A stretch of 64,000 nt of DNA from JBHYGK01 sp051859045 (GTDB taxonomy: Bacteria > Pseudomonadota > Gammaproteobacteria > Xanthomonadales > Xanthomonadaceae): positions 92,797 to 156,796 of the forward strand of contig JBHYGK010000045.1 of assembly GCA_051859045.1 (NCBI GenBank). The letters are read 5' to 3'. The position numbers and the translations under genes are program-made. Positions 29,701-36,367 of the stretch are shown here, in pieces (position 1 is the stretch's first letter; each line of letters starts with the position of its first letter). The notes beneath the pieces were generated by a model that saw only the letters and a list, made by a program, of their open reading frames with translations, did no database searches and had not been told where the DNA came from.

Positions 29701-32700
29701 TCGCGAGTGACCCGGCGGGGCTGTCGACGTCGCGCGAGGTGCTGCTGGCACCGTCGAACGGCGCGCCGGTGGTGGTGACGCCGCCGTCGAACCAGAGCGC
29801 GACGCGCGGGGCCTCGTACAGCTGGCAGGTGCCGGCGGACACGTTCGCGGATGGCGATGGCGATCCGCTGACGTGGTCGGCAACGAACCTGCCCCCGGGC
29901 CTGACGTTCTCGCCGTCGACGCGCGTGATCTCGGGCGTGCCGACGACGCAGGGCAGCTGGACGGTCACGCTGTCGGTGTCCGACGGCCGCGGTGGCACGG
30001 CGTCCACGACGTTCACCCTGTCGGTGGGCGCGCCGGCCAACCAGGCGCCGGTGGTGGTGACGCCGCCGCCCAACCGGACCGCGACCCAGGGCAGCTTCTT
30101 CAGCTGGCAGGTGCCGGCGGACACGTTCGCGGATGGCGATGGCGATCCGCTGACGTGGTCGGCAACGAACCTGCCCCCGGGCCTGACGTTCTCGCCGTCG
30201 ACGCGCGTGATCTCGGGCGTGCCGACGACGCAGGGCAGCTGGACGGTCACGCTGTCGGTGTCCGACGGCCGCGGTGGCACGGCCTCAGCGTCGTTCACCC
30301 TGACGGTCGGGGCCGCGGCCAACCAGCAGCCGGTGGTGGTGACGCCGCCGCCGGCGCAGTCGGCCACGGTTGGCCAGCCTTGGAGCTGGACGCTTCCGGC
30401 TGGCACGTTCGGCGATCCCGACGGCGACGCCCTGACGTACACGGCGTCGGGCATGCCGGTGTGGATGAGCTTCAACGGCTCCACCCGCGCCTTCGGCGGC
30501 ACGCCGACGGTGGCGGGCACCTCGACCGTCACCGTGACCGCCAGCGATGGCCGCGGAGGCAGCGTCAGCACCACGTTCACCGTGACCGTGGCCGCTGCGC
30601 CGACCGACCGTCCGCCGGTGGTCGTCAACCCCTGGGGGACCTTCGGGGCCACCGTCGGTGACTACCTCGACTTCACCATCGCGGGCATCTTCAGCGATCC
30701 CGACGGACAAACGCTGACCTTTGGCCAGTCCGGCAAGCCCGGCTGGCTGACGTTCACGCCTGCGACCGGTCGCTTCCACGGCACGGTGCCGCAGTTCGCC
30801 GCGTGGCGCTCGTTCTACGTGACGATCACCGCGACCGATCCCGGCGGACTCTCCGCGAGCAGCGCGTTCGAGATCTACGTCGAAGGCGACGGCGATATCC
30901 CGCGCTTCCTCCAGCGGGTGGGCGGCGGCGAGGTCGTCGCGGCTGCCCCCGCCGCTCCGGTGGAGCAGCAGGCGCCGGCGCTGGCCTCCAAGCGCCAGGT
31001 CTTCACGCTGGCCTCCACTGCCGCGCCGGCGGCGGCGCCGGCATCGAAGCTCGAGCGCAGCGTGATCGTCGAGCCGCTCCCCATGCCGGCACCGGCCGTG
31101 CGCGACTGGGAAGAGATCACGCCGATCGATCCCGTCACGCCGATCGAGCCCGCGTCCGGCACGACCGTGCGCCGCACAGAGAGCTGGTTCACCTACGACC
31201 GTGAGAACCGGGTGCAGGTCTCCAACGGCCAGCTGCGCAACGGCCAGATCGTGGTCGAGCAGGGTGACTACCGCTCGTTCGCGCTGTCCTACGACGCGGT
31301 CGGCAACCAGATCGCCAAGCAGAGCTGGGTGCAGACCGCGGCCAACACGTGGACCCTGCAGGTCACGCAGTCGACCTACACGCTGCGCGGCGAGCTGCAG
31401 TCGGTGTTCGAGCCCCGCGCCATCGACGCCACCACCGTCGGCGTCAGCGAAGCCCGCACCTACGACGATGCGGGCCGCCTGATCGAGCGCCGAAGCTACT
31501 TCGGCTCGCAGGTCAACTTCCAGTACGTGGATCGCGAAGGCACCAGCTATTCGATCAACGTCGGGGGCTGGCTCGAGTCGGCCGAGACCTACGCCTACGA
31601 CGCAGATGGGCGCCTGCTTCGACAGGTCTCGATGTCCCGACCCGAGGAGACCGTGCGCCGCTATCCGGTGGGTTCCAGCACCCCGGTGGACATCCCGGTC
31701 TGGCTGGTGGGGCGCGGCGAGGACTGGGGCAACGCGGCCGACCAGCGCACCGACTTGGCCGTGCTCACCCGGCGTGCCACGGTGAGCTACGAGGCGAGTG
31801 CCACCACGGGCTATGACGCGGCGGGCCGCGTCCGCGGCTACACCTACACCGCGCCGGGCTACACCCACACCTACCGCTACGAGTACGAGGCCCGCGACAG
31901 CTATCTCGAGAAGCGGGTGTCGGGCACTAGCAGCGATACCCGCTACAAGCCGGCCTCGACCACGCTGAGCTACGACGCGGCGGGTCGGCAGATGCTGCTG
32001 CGCGAGCGCATCGAGTACGGCGATGTGAAGGACCAGCTGCGCGCGTTCGCCTACAACGGCGACGGCCAGATCCTCACTCGCCGCGACGGCAGCATCGATC
32101 GCAACACGGTGATCAACGACGGGCAGCAGCTGATGCCGCCGGGCTTCGACCAGGGCAGCGGCGAAGTGGCGTTGATGAACAACCATGCGTTCATCTACGC
32201 CGCAGGCCAGCAGGTGGCCAGCCTTGATCACGCCGGAAAGATCGACGTGCTCAGCCGCCTCACCGGCTTCAGCAACAGCAACGCGGGCCGCGGCCAGGTC
32301 CAGGTGCTGGCGGGCGAGACCCTGCAGGGCGTGGCGCAGCGCGTCTACGGCAACGCGAGCCTGTGGTACATCCTCGCGGCGGCCAACGGACTCACCGGGC
32401 CCGAGGACGCGCCGCCGGCCGGCACCACGCTGACCGTTCCCGAGGTCCGCACCAACCGCAACGACGCGGGCACCTTCAAGCCCTACAGCGCTAGCGAGAT
32501 CACCGGGCCGACCGCGCCGGGGATCCCGTTCATCCCGCCGCCGCCGAAGGCGGGCTGCAACCCGCTGCAGATCATCATGATCGTGGTGGCGGTGGTGGTG
32601 ACGATCTACACCGCGGGCGCGGCGGCCAGCTCGATGGGCCTGACCACGGCGGGTGCCGGTGCGGGCGCTGGCACCGCTGCCGCGGGTACGGCAGCGGCGG

Positions 32701-34808
32701 GCACCGCGACGGCGGCGACCGCCACGGCTACGGCCGCGACCGCCGCTGGCGTATCGGGTGGCGCGGTGCTGGCGGGTGGCGCCGGCCTGACCGCGGTCGC
32801 CGGCAGCTTCGCCGCGACGGCCGGCATTGGCCTGACCTCGGCGATCGCGGCAGGTGCAGGCGCCTTCGTCGGGTCGGTGGCCTCGCAGCTGGTCGGTAAG
32901 GCGCTGGGCGTCGTCGACAGCTTCAGCCTCCGGGGCGCCGTGGCGAGCGGTCTGACCGCCGGCTTCACCGCCGGGCTCGGCGCGGCATTTGGCGGCGGTG
33001 CAGCGCGGCTGGTCGCCGATGGCCGCTGGGGTGCCGCGGCTGCGCAGGGTGCGCTGGCCGGCGTTGGCAGCTATGCGGCGAACCGTATCGCCGGACAGCA
33101 GGCGAGCTTCAGCTGGCGCGCGGTGGCGGCGTCCGCCGTCTCCGCGGTCGCCAACGGCGCGCTCTCCAACGAGCTCTCGCCCGTGCTGGGCCGGATCCCG
33201 GATGCGAGCGGCATCGTCGGCGGGACCCTCGGCAACATGGCGGGCAGCATCGTGAGCCTGCACGTCCGCCGCCAGTTCGGCTTCGATGATCCCGTCAACT
33301 ACGGATCGATCGCGGTCGACGCCTTCGGCAACGCCTTGGGCTCCGCGGTGGTCGAGGGCATCGAAACGGCCAAGGCCGAGCGCGCCGCCCTTGCGGGCCT
33401 CGCACCTGGCCAGGTCGAGGCCTACCGCGCCGCCCGTTCGGCTGGCCTGTCGCATGTGTCCGCGCTGGCGGCTGCAGTCGCCGGTGAGGTCCTCGCGGGA
33501 GAGAACGCCGGGGCCGCTGGCTTCGCCAAGGTCGGGCTGCAGGTGGACGAGGATGGCAACGTCCTCGAGTCGCCCCTGCTGGCCGTGGTCGATGAGCGCT
33601 ATCGCCAGCTGGCCAAGGACAACCGCTTGCTGGCCAATGCCCTGGAGGATCCGGTCAAGTCGGCTGAACTGCTCCGGGAGCACAGGGAAAATGGCGACCA
33701 GTCCCTGCTGGGCGCGATCTTCACGGAGATGCCCGTCTTTGGCCCCCTCGCGCGGACGCTCGGCTTTGGCACCGGCTACTCGGCCGAGGACATGGCCGCC
33801 AGCCTGCGCATGCGGGCGGATCGGTTGGATGCCAGCGCGAGTTACCTCGAGCGAGTCATCCGCGCGGGTACCGATACGCCCCTCGACCGGGCCTTGGCGA
33901 CCGGAGACCTTCGTGGCTTGACGGGCCAGCAGGCGACAGTCGCGATCGACCTGTCCATGCGGGCCGGGCTGATCACGCCGGCGGAGGGCAATGCCCTGTT
34001 CGCCCAGCACACCGTGCCTGGGCGTATCCGCGAGGTCGCGACCGACTTCAATCCAGTCCAGTCCGGCTATGAGGTCCTGATCGGCGGCGCGGCGGCAGCG
34101 GTGGGGCTGTACGCCTCGATGACCAGCCTGCAGCCTGTCATCGACAGGATGTCGAGCTTCCAGTTCGACGCCGGCACGGACAATCCGTTCTCGGTTCCGG
34201 GCTTCGCCACGCTGGTCGAGGAGGGCATGGGCATCGCGATGCGTGCCGAGCGTTCTCTCGTCGCGATGGGCGCGACGGCTGGTAATGCCCTGCTGCGACG
34301 CTTCAAGCTGGTCGCCGGCAAGACGATCGAAAGGTTCGAGGGCCGTCTTTCCGCCATCCGTGGCAACGAGGGTGAGCTCGCGTTCGACCTCCTGTTCTCG
34401 CCGATGGTCAAGGCCGACGGTACGGGTCTCTTCAAACGATCGCTCGAGTTCAAGTACGGCCGGAACGGAGGCATTGATCGGACGCTGGAGACCAATGCCG
34501 GCAAATTCATCGACTTCGAGTTGAAAGTGACGAAGAACCCGCGCTGGCCCGACCTGTCTGGCCCGCAGGCGAAGGGCGCTGGATTCTTCGTGCCGGACAG
34601 GCTCGGTCGAGTGGCCGGTGAGGCCGGCAATCCGCTCTCGGACCTGGCGAAGAGCCGACTGGCGACTGGCGGGCCGTGGACTGGCTATATCATCACCGGG
34701 CGAAACACCTACAGCGCGGGGTCGAAGGTCGAGTTCTCGCTGCAGCCGTGGAGCAAGGGCGGCAAGTCGACCAATCCAAAGAACCGGAAGCCTGGAGGAT
34801 TGATCTGA
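17790..34808 (+). CDS. Giant YD-repeat/Ig-repeat/LysM polymorphic toxin-like protein 1
   Basis: 5672 residues. ATG 17790 has a good AGGAG. There is no Sec signal peptide; the N-terminus (VVSGNGLGLFDSSFDRLG) is shared with the second giant protein. Order: N-terminal cap 1-60; YD-repeat array about 50-2795 (YDAxGRL units every 20-25 residues); 15 Ig-like repeats about 2800-4365; Pro/Ala linker; short second YD array about 4455-4815; LysM 4835-4884; conserved PFIP...GC junction ending at C4923; Gly/Ala-rich hydrophobic segment to about 5150; variable tip. YD arrays build hollow shells that enclose a C-terminal toxin in Rhs proteins. The canonical Rhs DPxGL self-cleavage motif is not seen. The tip carries a GID...ELK nuclease-like motif. 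Export by the flagellar machine is inference from context. Confidence 0.85.
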   Translation: MVAVVSGNGLGLFDSSFDRLGVAMGGRDRLGAGAGAHFVNAATGNLVLQGHDESLLGRGMPLSLLRTYNSQGLQAGADGWMHGFEQTLVFEGASKSAPVVRVFRGDGSNTAFQWDATRGLYVSTDGAGAHDTIEATNGGWVLVEGSTRGESRFDAEGRLVSLRDGRTGTTAAMVYAKDGSGRLAEVQIDGGDALVFGYDGSGRLARISTREGGVLRSQVRYDYDALGRLTHVHADLTPDDAGDARWSTTRYTYEGSSLRVLRMEQGDGTVASYTWHADGRVRSVTVGDINDNDGDGTGRTTFFTYDAAGRTTHVADSAGRTWSYEWNADGQLGRVLAPAVDGQRAATRYEYDTQGNLSAVTDAAGRRTVFGYDAWGNRILERDAAGGTVQRTFDARQQVLAETRFTVADPDGVGPGQPSGALTTRYVYDTQARLRFIIDATGGVQEMRYASSGSGIGQLASTHDYTAARYAIAGLAANAAPALATVEGWASGQRAASTRVDLAYDVAGRLAGRTAYARVDASGAGIFDAATEATTYLYDAQGLLRRQDTLRGENRQVVDRTSFAYDGLGRLLSTVDASGAMTTYAWDDAGRRLVVTTAGGLVRTEVRNAAGELLTTTESTTGGLQGRVMQHYYDTQGRLVAVEDASGGRHYTFHDAAGRVVGEVDATGAFVERVYDAAGQLVERRAYDRSVTTAGWVVGGAVVLPTLASVRAAATGDAATIRRVTYSYDGAGRLAIERDAVGLETRYRYDAAGRLLQTTQVDTAAAGAPTRTTRILLDADGRRVGQLDAEGYLQEWTYDAAGRMVLSVRYATRSPASALAEGDLAALRPQAAAGDKRERFFFDGRGRQIATLDAEGYLVEYLHDDAGRLRTERAYARRLTGLAGGESLSNLVDAALGGGVRELRHAHDAMGRLATSLDHEGTTTRYTYDIAGRLVRTERAVGTSEIRENRLRYNALGQLIGELDAMAATRVLPGMSEAQLDQIYAQWGTVHRYDALGRRVESTDPDGHKTWYVHDASGRLTHTIRGVVSDAGVLNALGEVERTDYNAFGEAVASTRYAGRIATSQLATLAQALAAIASAEQDATISRTYTAQGRVATETGPLGHTTRWTYSAFGDVLTETRPPAGERALLIEHGYDRRGLRTSTVLDRAGIEASELLQLDAFGRVRVRTDALGASTTFAYDRLGRQVSSTLVVGGRGEVVSQAYDAWGRTLEQVDAMGRRTEYLYDDALRTVTVLTPEGVTMTTERNRHGETVSLTDAAGQATRYEYNARGQVVAVTAADQGREARTYDDRGLLLRETDASGRAVEYRYDALGRTLQRIEDPDGLALATRYRYDTAGRQVEVRDASGRLTRFTYDQAGQLVEQALDPSGLNLRTRFTWDAEGRQLTMTEGFGTAAARTVAYGYDVLGRRTSEVVAPGVLGLTTRYEYDDAGQLRRSIDAEGRATRYTYDEAGRLVHTIDPAGTVTRRWYDAVGREVASRTYAAVSVGPKLEAPTVGDIDALLPTTASAADPVGYRIHDRDGRLRFAIDALGHVTEISYDALGRAHQQIAYALPLALSTADQQALRAGELAPDTLATRLAGQVATARARFSIFDAVGRVRFEVVRQDLGQGSVGVVTERRYDAAGRVVANIAHATTVAWTPSLDTAALQQAITAAGGNAASQQRVTRMHHDGVGRVRYTVDDAGVVTAVEYDAAGRIEATHAYTAPISNPAAADAAAVEAALAGLGRRTTRYEYDNAGRQTDVVDALGRRERFGYDASGKRTSYTDRNNATWNYHYDAAGRLEHEDSPAVAVARYDAAGVLRESVLRIRTTIGYDRVGNVVARTENAGTSEARTTRYEYDARGRQVRTVFPDPGRYDRATGALVATGQAPAVTVTYDALDRAVVQTETLGQHAYRMFDAAGRLVYEIDEGGYVSRHTYNAFGDREGMVRYARAITVPAGERGLPKDAAWVAARLVPDAGDRTITTRYDGAGRRTSVEESAVTYVRADGSSAVGSPRTEFLYNVHGEVIRESVLLEGAPGQASARWAHTHRAYDELGRLVMTVDAEGHVTEFEYTANGELARQVEYARAIAVESVLPGVRPAPPPSGDAQTGFDRIQRFEHDALGRVVFQRVDRRFENTDGSSGVREVLTEQRYDGEGRVIEQIVDGQLTRTAYDALGRSVSLRESERAVLRDDAQALLQASPGLDLASASLYRQSSPFTSMRYDAFGNVLEVRRSATGWLQGQASPPAAAAGDQVMSYRLDWQGRVVAERNAAGIAQFHEYDAADRRTLTTYQLAGAGDTVANAGAWVESRASYDALGRQERVEVSRRLSNGTVEFDQVVSAEHNAFGEIVYRGDGRPRGTPAAGATYVYDGAGRLVSSNAEGGSWRNYGYDLAGRQRTREVWVNVGAGQRQIVLAQDLDRLGRTLREELAPHADINGPRASVLRRFDRWGNVVLLVDARGYETRFAYNEDNQVVRETKPLVKVLGEDGVESWQRPEQRWYYDALGRLVGTRDANGNVRRMTHDAAGRATIAFDAYGNPTRTAYDALGQARLTQDARGYITFRDFDAVGRVVGHGDLVATASGTSRRRTVLESYQLNQNGDRIGVTNALSQTHRYVYDSRGLVLRSQTAAGVVMTQAYDSQGQRTRETNGLRALTASSLVDRDGETVWRDEQTWDFDYFGRLIDHNDLAGRDYDYTYDPQSGQRLRETTQLAGAASLDRSTSWYANGRVAQIVEGANRFRYEYDAAGNRTLEESATRDGIGTEVRIRTQSYYDSHNRLVRVVQDDLVTGKRVFDLSYDYDAVGNRRRVVAQTGYGTGTSPIPVAYRAPEVIAVPEGRTLRAGRPAEFRIRLTDVFLDPEYDVLQIGVAQIVGGQASGLPAWLSHAIDPATGELVFTAGPGSSAALGQQLTLRLTATDSAQQSASVEFSLRVVFNSAPQSSQQGPAQFVVKTGRPFTAEFPAELYFRDLDVGDRLRIDVLAVFPPAPWLSIDNDNTSVARISGTPSAAQAGTYTVTLRARDEEGDGATRTVTLNVRANGAPTVVATPPAQEATLERAYELAMPLSSLFVDPDGDAMQVTASLEDGSALPAWLAFQFLNDRADPLLRLGGRVPADEVAGRTYRIRLLATDSDGASRSVVVSLALFANRAPVVVATPVVPAPRVNVDYRVELPISSLFRDPDGDALLLDLLHPGGFAATGWLRMTVDQAAGTIVLAGRPTSNANHAGARTVEIRARDADGLQVLLPLTLQVRGDTAPTFPMAPPDRNIGTGRSFSFAIPAATDADGDTLTYRAQMVVRERAETVPPTWVDTYVPLPSWLQFNSATRTFSGVAPLQTTAEPIRIRVRALDGINEAEAGFTISIVQAANSGPVAEFPLAPRAALEGSSVSWALPEGAFSDPDGDPLAYSAQVLMPAHRRLQWVNGVQMPVDVPAQWVALSTAGLSINASTGAISGAVRGLEFEDAGQPAFSGSLLIQVRAADTAGLAAFSVFTATVDLRPRGPTSSSHTIAIGETFSYRIPGFVDPEGGALAFSARLQGGGPLPSWLALSADGVLTGRATVPGTVVIELTVTDASGLTSTSLLTLVAANQPPVYAGGLSPQAATPGQAFSYQVPAGAFTDPNGDPLTYTATLSGGAALPGWLSFNAGTRTFSGTPGVAGSWTVQVSASDGASSASGTFTITVSNSAPVNAVALPNRSGGQGVAVAWDLPAGAFTDPNGDPLSYALEVERPGYWEYYEIRPGEPDARWVPAAWEAASSVGLAVNATTGRITGTPGLMWVPNGSEGGYDTVSTYRMRVVARDPAGASAQGVFTVGLNRPPVGPATLSQMVGVNANFSVQLYGFSDPDGQALTWSAVGLPSGVSLSPSGVLSGRLTTPGNRTFTVTVTDTGGLTASATMTLTTGNTAPTYVGGLPSSLAPAFGAPFSWQVPAGAFSDPNGDPLTYSMNQLVETPIWDQETGQWWTYVEERPLPAWLSFNASTRTLTGTPPDMTTLRLQVIASDPAGLSTSREVLLAPSNGAPVVVTPPSNQSATRGASYSWQVPADTFADGDGDPLTWSATNLPPGLTFSPSTRVISGVPTTQGSWTVTLSVSDGRGGTASTTFTLSVGAPANQAPVVVTPPPNRTATQGSFFSWQVPADTFADGDGDPLTWSATNLPPGLTFSPSTRVISGVPTTQGSWTVTLSVSDGRGGTASASFTLTVGAAANQQPVVVTPPPAQSATVGQPWSWTLPAGTFGDPDGDALTYTASGMPVWMSFNGSTRAFGGTPTVAGTSTVTVTASDGRGGSVSTTFTVTVAAAPTDRPPVVVNPWGTFGATVGDYLDFTIAGIFSDPDGQTLTFGQSGKPGWLTFTPATGRFHGTVPQFAAWRSFYVTITATDPGGLSASSAFEIYVEGDGDIPRFLQRVGGGEVVAAAPAAPVEQQAPALASKRQVFTLASTAAPAAAPASKLERSVIVEPLPMPAPAVRDWEEITPIDPVTPIEPASGTTVRRTESWFTYDRENRVQVSNGQLRNGQIVVEQGDYRSFALSYDAVGNQIAKQSWVQTAANTWTLQVTQSTYTLRGELQSVFEPRAIDATTVGVSEARTYDDAGRLIERRSYFGSQVNFQYVDREGTSYSINVGGWLESAETYAYDADGRLLRQVSMSRPEETVRRYPVGSSTPVDIPVWLVGRGEDWGNAADQRTDLAVLTRRATVSYEASATTGYDAAGRVRGYTYTAPGYTHTYRYEYEARDSYLEKRVSGTSSDTRYKPASTTLSYDAAGRQMLLRERIEYGDVKDQLRAFAYNGDGQILTRRDGSIDRNTVINDGQQLMPPGFDQGSGEVALMNNHAFIYAAGQQVASLDHAGKIDVLSRLTGFSNSNAGRGQVQVLAGETLQGVAQRVYGNASLWYILAAANGLTGPEDAPPAGTTLTVPEVRTNRNDAGTFKPYSASEITGPTAPGIPFIPPPPKAGCNPLQIIMIVVAVVVTIYTAGAAASSMGLTTAGAGAGAGTAAAGTAAAGTATAATATATAATAAGVSGGAVLAGGAGLTAVAGSFAATAGIGLTSAIAAGAGAFVGSVASQLVGKALGVVDSFSLRGAVASGLTAGFTAGLGAAFGGGAARLVADGRWGAAAAQGALAGVGSYAANRIAGQQASFSWRAVAASAVSAVANGALSNELSPVLGRIPDASGIVGGTLGNMAGSIVSLHVRRQFGFDDPVNYGSIAVDAFGNALGSAVVEGIETAKAERAALAGLAPGQVEAYRAARSAGLSHVSALAAAVAGEVLAGENAGAAGFAKVGLQVDEDGNVLESPLLAVVDERYRQLAKDNRLLANALEDPVKSAELLREHRENGDQSLLGAIFTEMPVFGPLARTLGFGTGYSAEDMAASLRMRADRLDASASYLERVIRAGTDTPLDRALATGDLRGLTGQQATVAIDLSMRAGLITPAEGNALFAQHTVPGRIREVATDFNPVQSGYEVLIGGAAAAVGLYASMTSLQPVIDRMSSFQFDAGTDNPFSVPGFATLVEEGMGIAMRAERSLVAMGATAGNALLRRFKLVAGKTIERFEGRLSAIRGNEGELAFDLLFSPMVKADGTGLFKRSLEFKYGRNGGIDRTLETNAGKFIDFELKVTKNPRWPDLSGPQAKGAGFFVPDRLGRVAGEAGNPLSDLAKSRLATGGPWTGYIITGRNTYSAGSKVEFSLQPWSKGGKSTNPKNRKPGGLI
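26200..30885 (+). other. Array of 15 Ig-like (He_PIG/cadherin-like) repeats in giant protein 1
   Basis: Fifteen units of about 90-130 residues. Each opens with N-x-x-P-V/T, passes a short strand to a D-P-D/N-G-D acidic turn (calcium-binding-like), and closes with an LPxWLxF...GTP...V.V.ASD pattern. Starts are near 26202, 26527, 26833, 27160, 27478, 27813, 28209, 28476, 28762, 29155, 29416, 29758, 30040, 30322 and 30607. Such repeats usually make extended surface stalks. They interrupt the YD array, which resumes near 31150. Confidence 0.8.
29819..30283 (+). repeat. Two identical 183-bp direct repeats inside Ig-like units 12 and 13
   Basis: 29819-30001 and 30101-30283 read the same base for base, at a period of 282 bases (one Ig-like unit of 94 residues). 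Flanking parts of the two units differ. This points to a recent unit duplication or gene conversion. Confidence 0.95.
32292..32441 (+). other. LysM domain of giant protein 1
   Basis: Residues about 4835-4884: VQVLAGETLQGVAQRVYGN, LWYILAAANGL and a closing PAGTTLTVP are the standard LysM pattern (peptidoglycan or chitin-type glycan binding). The same domain occurs at the matching place in giant protein 2. Confidence 0.85.
34344..34805 (+). other. C-terminal tip of giant protein 1, candidate PD-(D/E)XK-type nuclease
   Basis: Roughly the last 155 residues. GNEGE (5525-5529), GID with D5563 and FELK with E5577 and K5579 reproduce the order E...D...ExK of the restriction-endonuclease fold, with 13 residues between D and E. 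Basic residues crowd the end (KGGKSTNPKNRKPGG). Other polymorphic toxins carry tips of this fold. No fold prediction could be run, so the activity is tentative. Confidence 0.5.
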
Positions 34809-35728
34809 TGGCCACCAAAGCCGCCGCCCGCAAAGGGGCTTCCCAATCGGGTAACCGAGGGTGGAGCGCGTTCGTCGCCGACTACGGTGGTTGGGACGTC
34901 GCCATGCTGGAGTCGCGGGCGGAAGCCGCGATGCTTGCCTGCCCGCCCTTGTGGCGGGACGGCTCCGACGACACCATCACGATGCTTGGTCAGAGGCTCT
35001 TCCTCGCCGCTCATGAGGCCTCGACGGCTGCGCTCGCGATTCTGGCCAAGGAGGGCGACCTGGTTGCCTGTCGTCGCCACCTCGTCCGGGCGGCCTGGTG
35101 TTATGCCTTGGACACCCGGCTCCGGACGGCTCGAGCTCAGGAGCAGGTGGAGATGCCCATCTACGGAAGGGGTGCACCGCTTCATCTGGCGATGGGTCAC
35201 CTGTGTGCCATCGTTGGTCTGCGCGATGATGCGGTGCTCATGGCCCGGCAGACGGTCCTGAGCGAGCATGCCGCGGTGCTGGAAGAGATCGACGCCGAGC
35301 CGGAAGTGACGGCATGCACGCGTCGACTCGTCGAGATGATCGAGGGCCGTGCGCCGACCTCGTTGCCCGAGCCGGCGCTTCTCCCCGACGTCTATGGGCT
35401 GCTCTTCCGCAGCGTAGCCAGCAGTGCTTGGAGCGACGCAGATGTCCCGCGCATGCTGGCCGACCGGTTGGAGTTCTCCTCCGCGGCATGGGGCAACCTC
35501 CGGGGTGACCGTTGGTTCTTCTCGAGTGCCTTGGCCGCCCTCCTGCCGCTCGAGATCGTGAGCCTGCTGTCGGTCGCCGGCGTTTGCCTCGCTGGTGCCC
35601 CGACGGGTATGCCGTGCGTGGACGTTTTGCGCGTCGATGCGTGGCCAGGTGTCGCGGACGATCCACCGCTCAAGGCGCTCGTCGAGGACATCGAGCCTTT
35701 CCTTTCGCGCATTTCTCGTACGATGTGA
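34808..35728 (+). CDS. Candidate immunity protein for giant protein 1
   Basis: 306 residues. ATG 34808 shares a base with the toxin stop (TGATG), so it is translationally coupled. I recognise no named family. The sequence is mostly helical and acidic-to-neutral, with Trp/Leu-rich helices (LAAHEASTAALAILAKEGD; VRAAWCYALDTRLRTARA) and a final hydrophobic stretch near residues 240-270. There is no signal peptide, so it should stay in the cytoplasm, as expected of an immunity protein against a nuclease. G+C is a little lower than in the flagellar genes. The role is inferred only from its position behind a variable toxin tip. Confidence 0.65.
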   Translation: MATKAAARKGASQSGNRGWSAFVADYGGWDVAMLESRAEAAMLACPPLWRDGSDDTITMLGQRLFLAAHEASTAALAILAKEGDLVACRRHLVRAAWCYALDTRLRTARAQEQVEMPIYGRGAPLHLAMGHLCAIVGLRDDAVLMARQTVLSEHAAVLEEIDAEPEVTACTRRLVEMIEGRAPTSLPEPALLPDVYGLLFRSVASSAWSDADVPRMLADRLEFSSAAWGNLRGDRWFFSSALAALLPLEIVSLLSVAGVCLAGAPTGMPCVDVLRVDAWPGVADDPPLKALVEDIEPFLSRISRTM

Positions 35729-35764
35729 CGCGCCGTCCACCTGCATTCCCGACTTCGTGACCCC

Positions 35765-36352
35765 ATGACCGACATCGACCCCCGCACCACCCTCTCGCGC
35801 GAAGAACTCATCCGCCTCTCGGTGGAGGCGATGCAGCACTCGCGCGACGCCGATGCCCTGCTGTTGCTCAAGTGGCTGGTGGTGAAGCATGCCGACGAGC
35901 CCATCGGCCACTACCTGCTTGGGGCTATGCACGCCCAGCTGGGGATGTGGGACGAGGCGGAGGCCGGCTTCCGCCAGTCACTTGCCATCGGCGGGGCGCC
36001 GCCGATGGCGCGCTTCCAGCTCGGCCAGCTGCTGCTCACGCGTGGGCGTCTCGGCGAGGCGGCCGTGGAGCTGCAGGCCATGGCGGGCGAGGGCAGCGCG
36101 CTCGGCCAGTACGCCGCCGGCCTGGCCCGACTGGCCGCCGAGGACGTCGAGGGGGGCGTTGCGCTGATCGAGGCGGGCCTCGCCATGCCTCAGGCGCCCG
36201 ACGCGATGCAGTCGGACATGCGCCGGCTGGTGGAGGACCTGCGTGCCGGGCGGATGGGGGGCGGCGAGCCGCCCGCTCCGACGGCGCCGGCGGCCGAGGA
36301 AGCCATTGGCCCCTACCTTGGCCAGTACGCCCGACACCAGCTGCCGCACTGA
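35765..36352 (+). CDS. TPR-repeat protein between the two giant genes
   Basis: 195 residues. At least three TPR-like helical pairs occupy about residues 15-160 (LLLKWLVVKHADEPIGHYL; AQLGMWDEAEAGFRQSLAI; GQLLLTRGRLGEAAVELQ), then a Pro/Ala-rich tail. No signal peptide. Small cytoplasmic TPR proteins are the class II chaperones (SycD/LcrH type) of type III secretion, and this one stands between two very large putative substrates near a flagellar export operon. That role is a hypothesis; TPR folds serve many functions. It follows the candidate immunity gene by 36 bases. Confidence 0.75.
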   Translation: MTDIDPRTTLSREELIRLSVEAMQHSRDADALLLLKWLVVKHADEPIGHYLLGAMHAQLGMWDEAEAGFRQSLAIGGAPPMARFQLGQLLLTRGRLGEAAVELQAMAGEGSALGQYAAGLARLAAEDVEGGVALIEAGLAMPQAPDAMQSDMRRLVEDLRAGRMGGGEPPAPTAPAAEEAIGPYLGQYARHQLPH

Positions 36353-36367
36353 CCACGGCGTCGCCGC

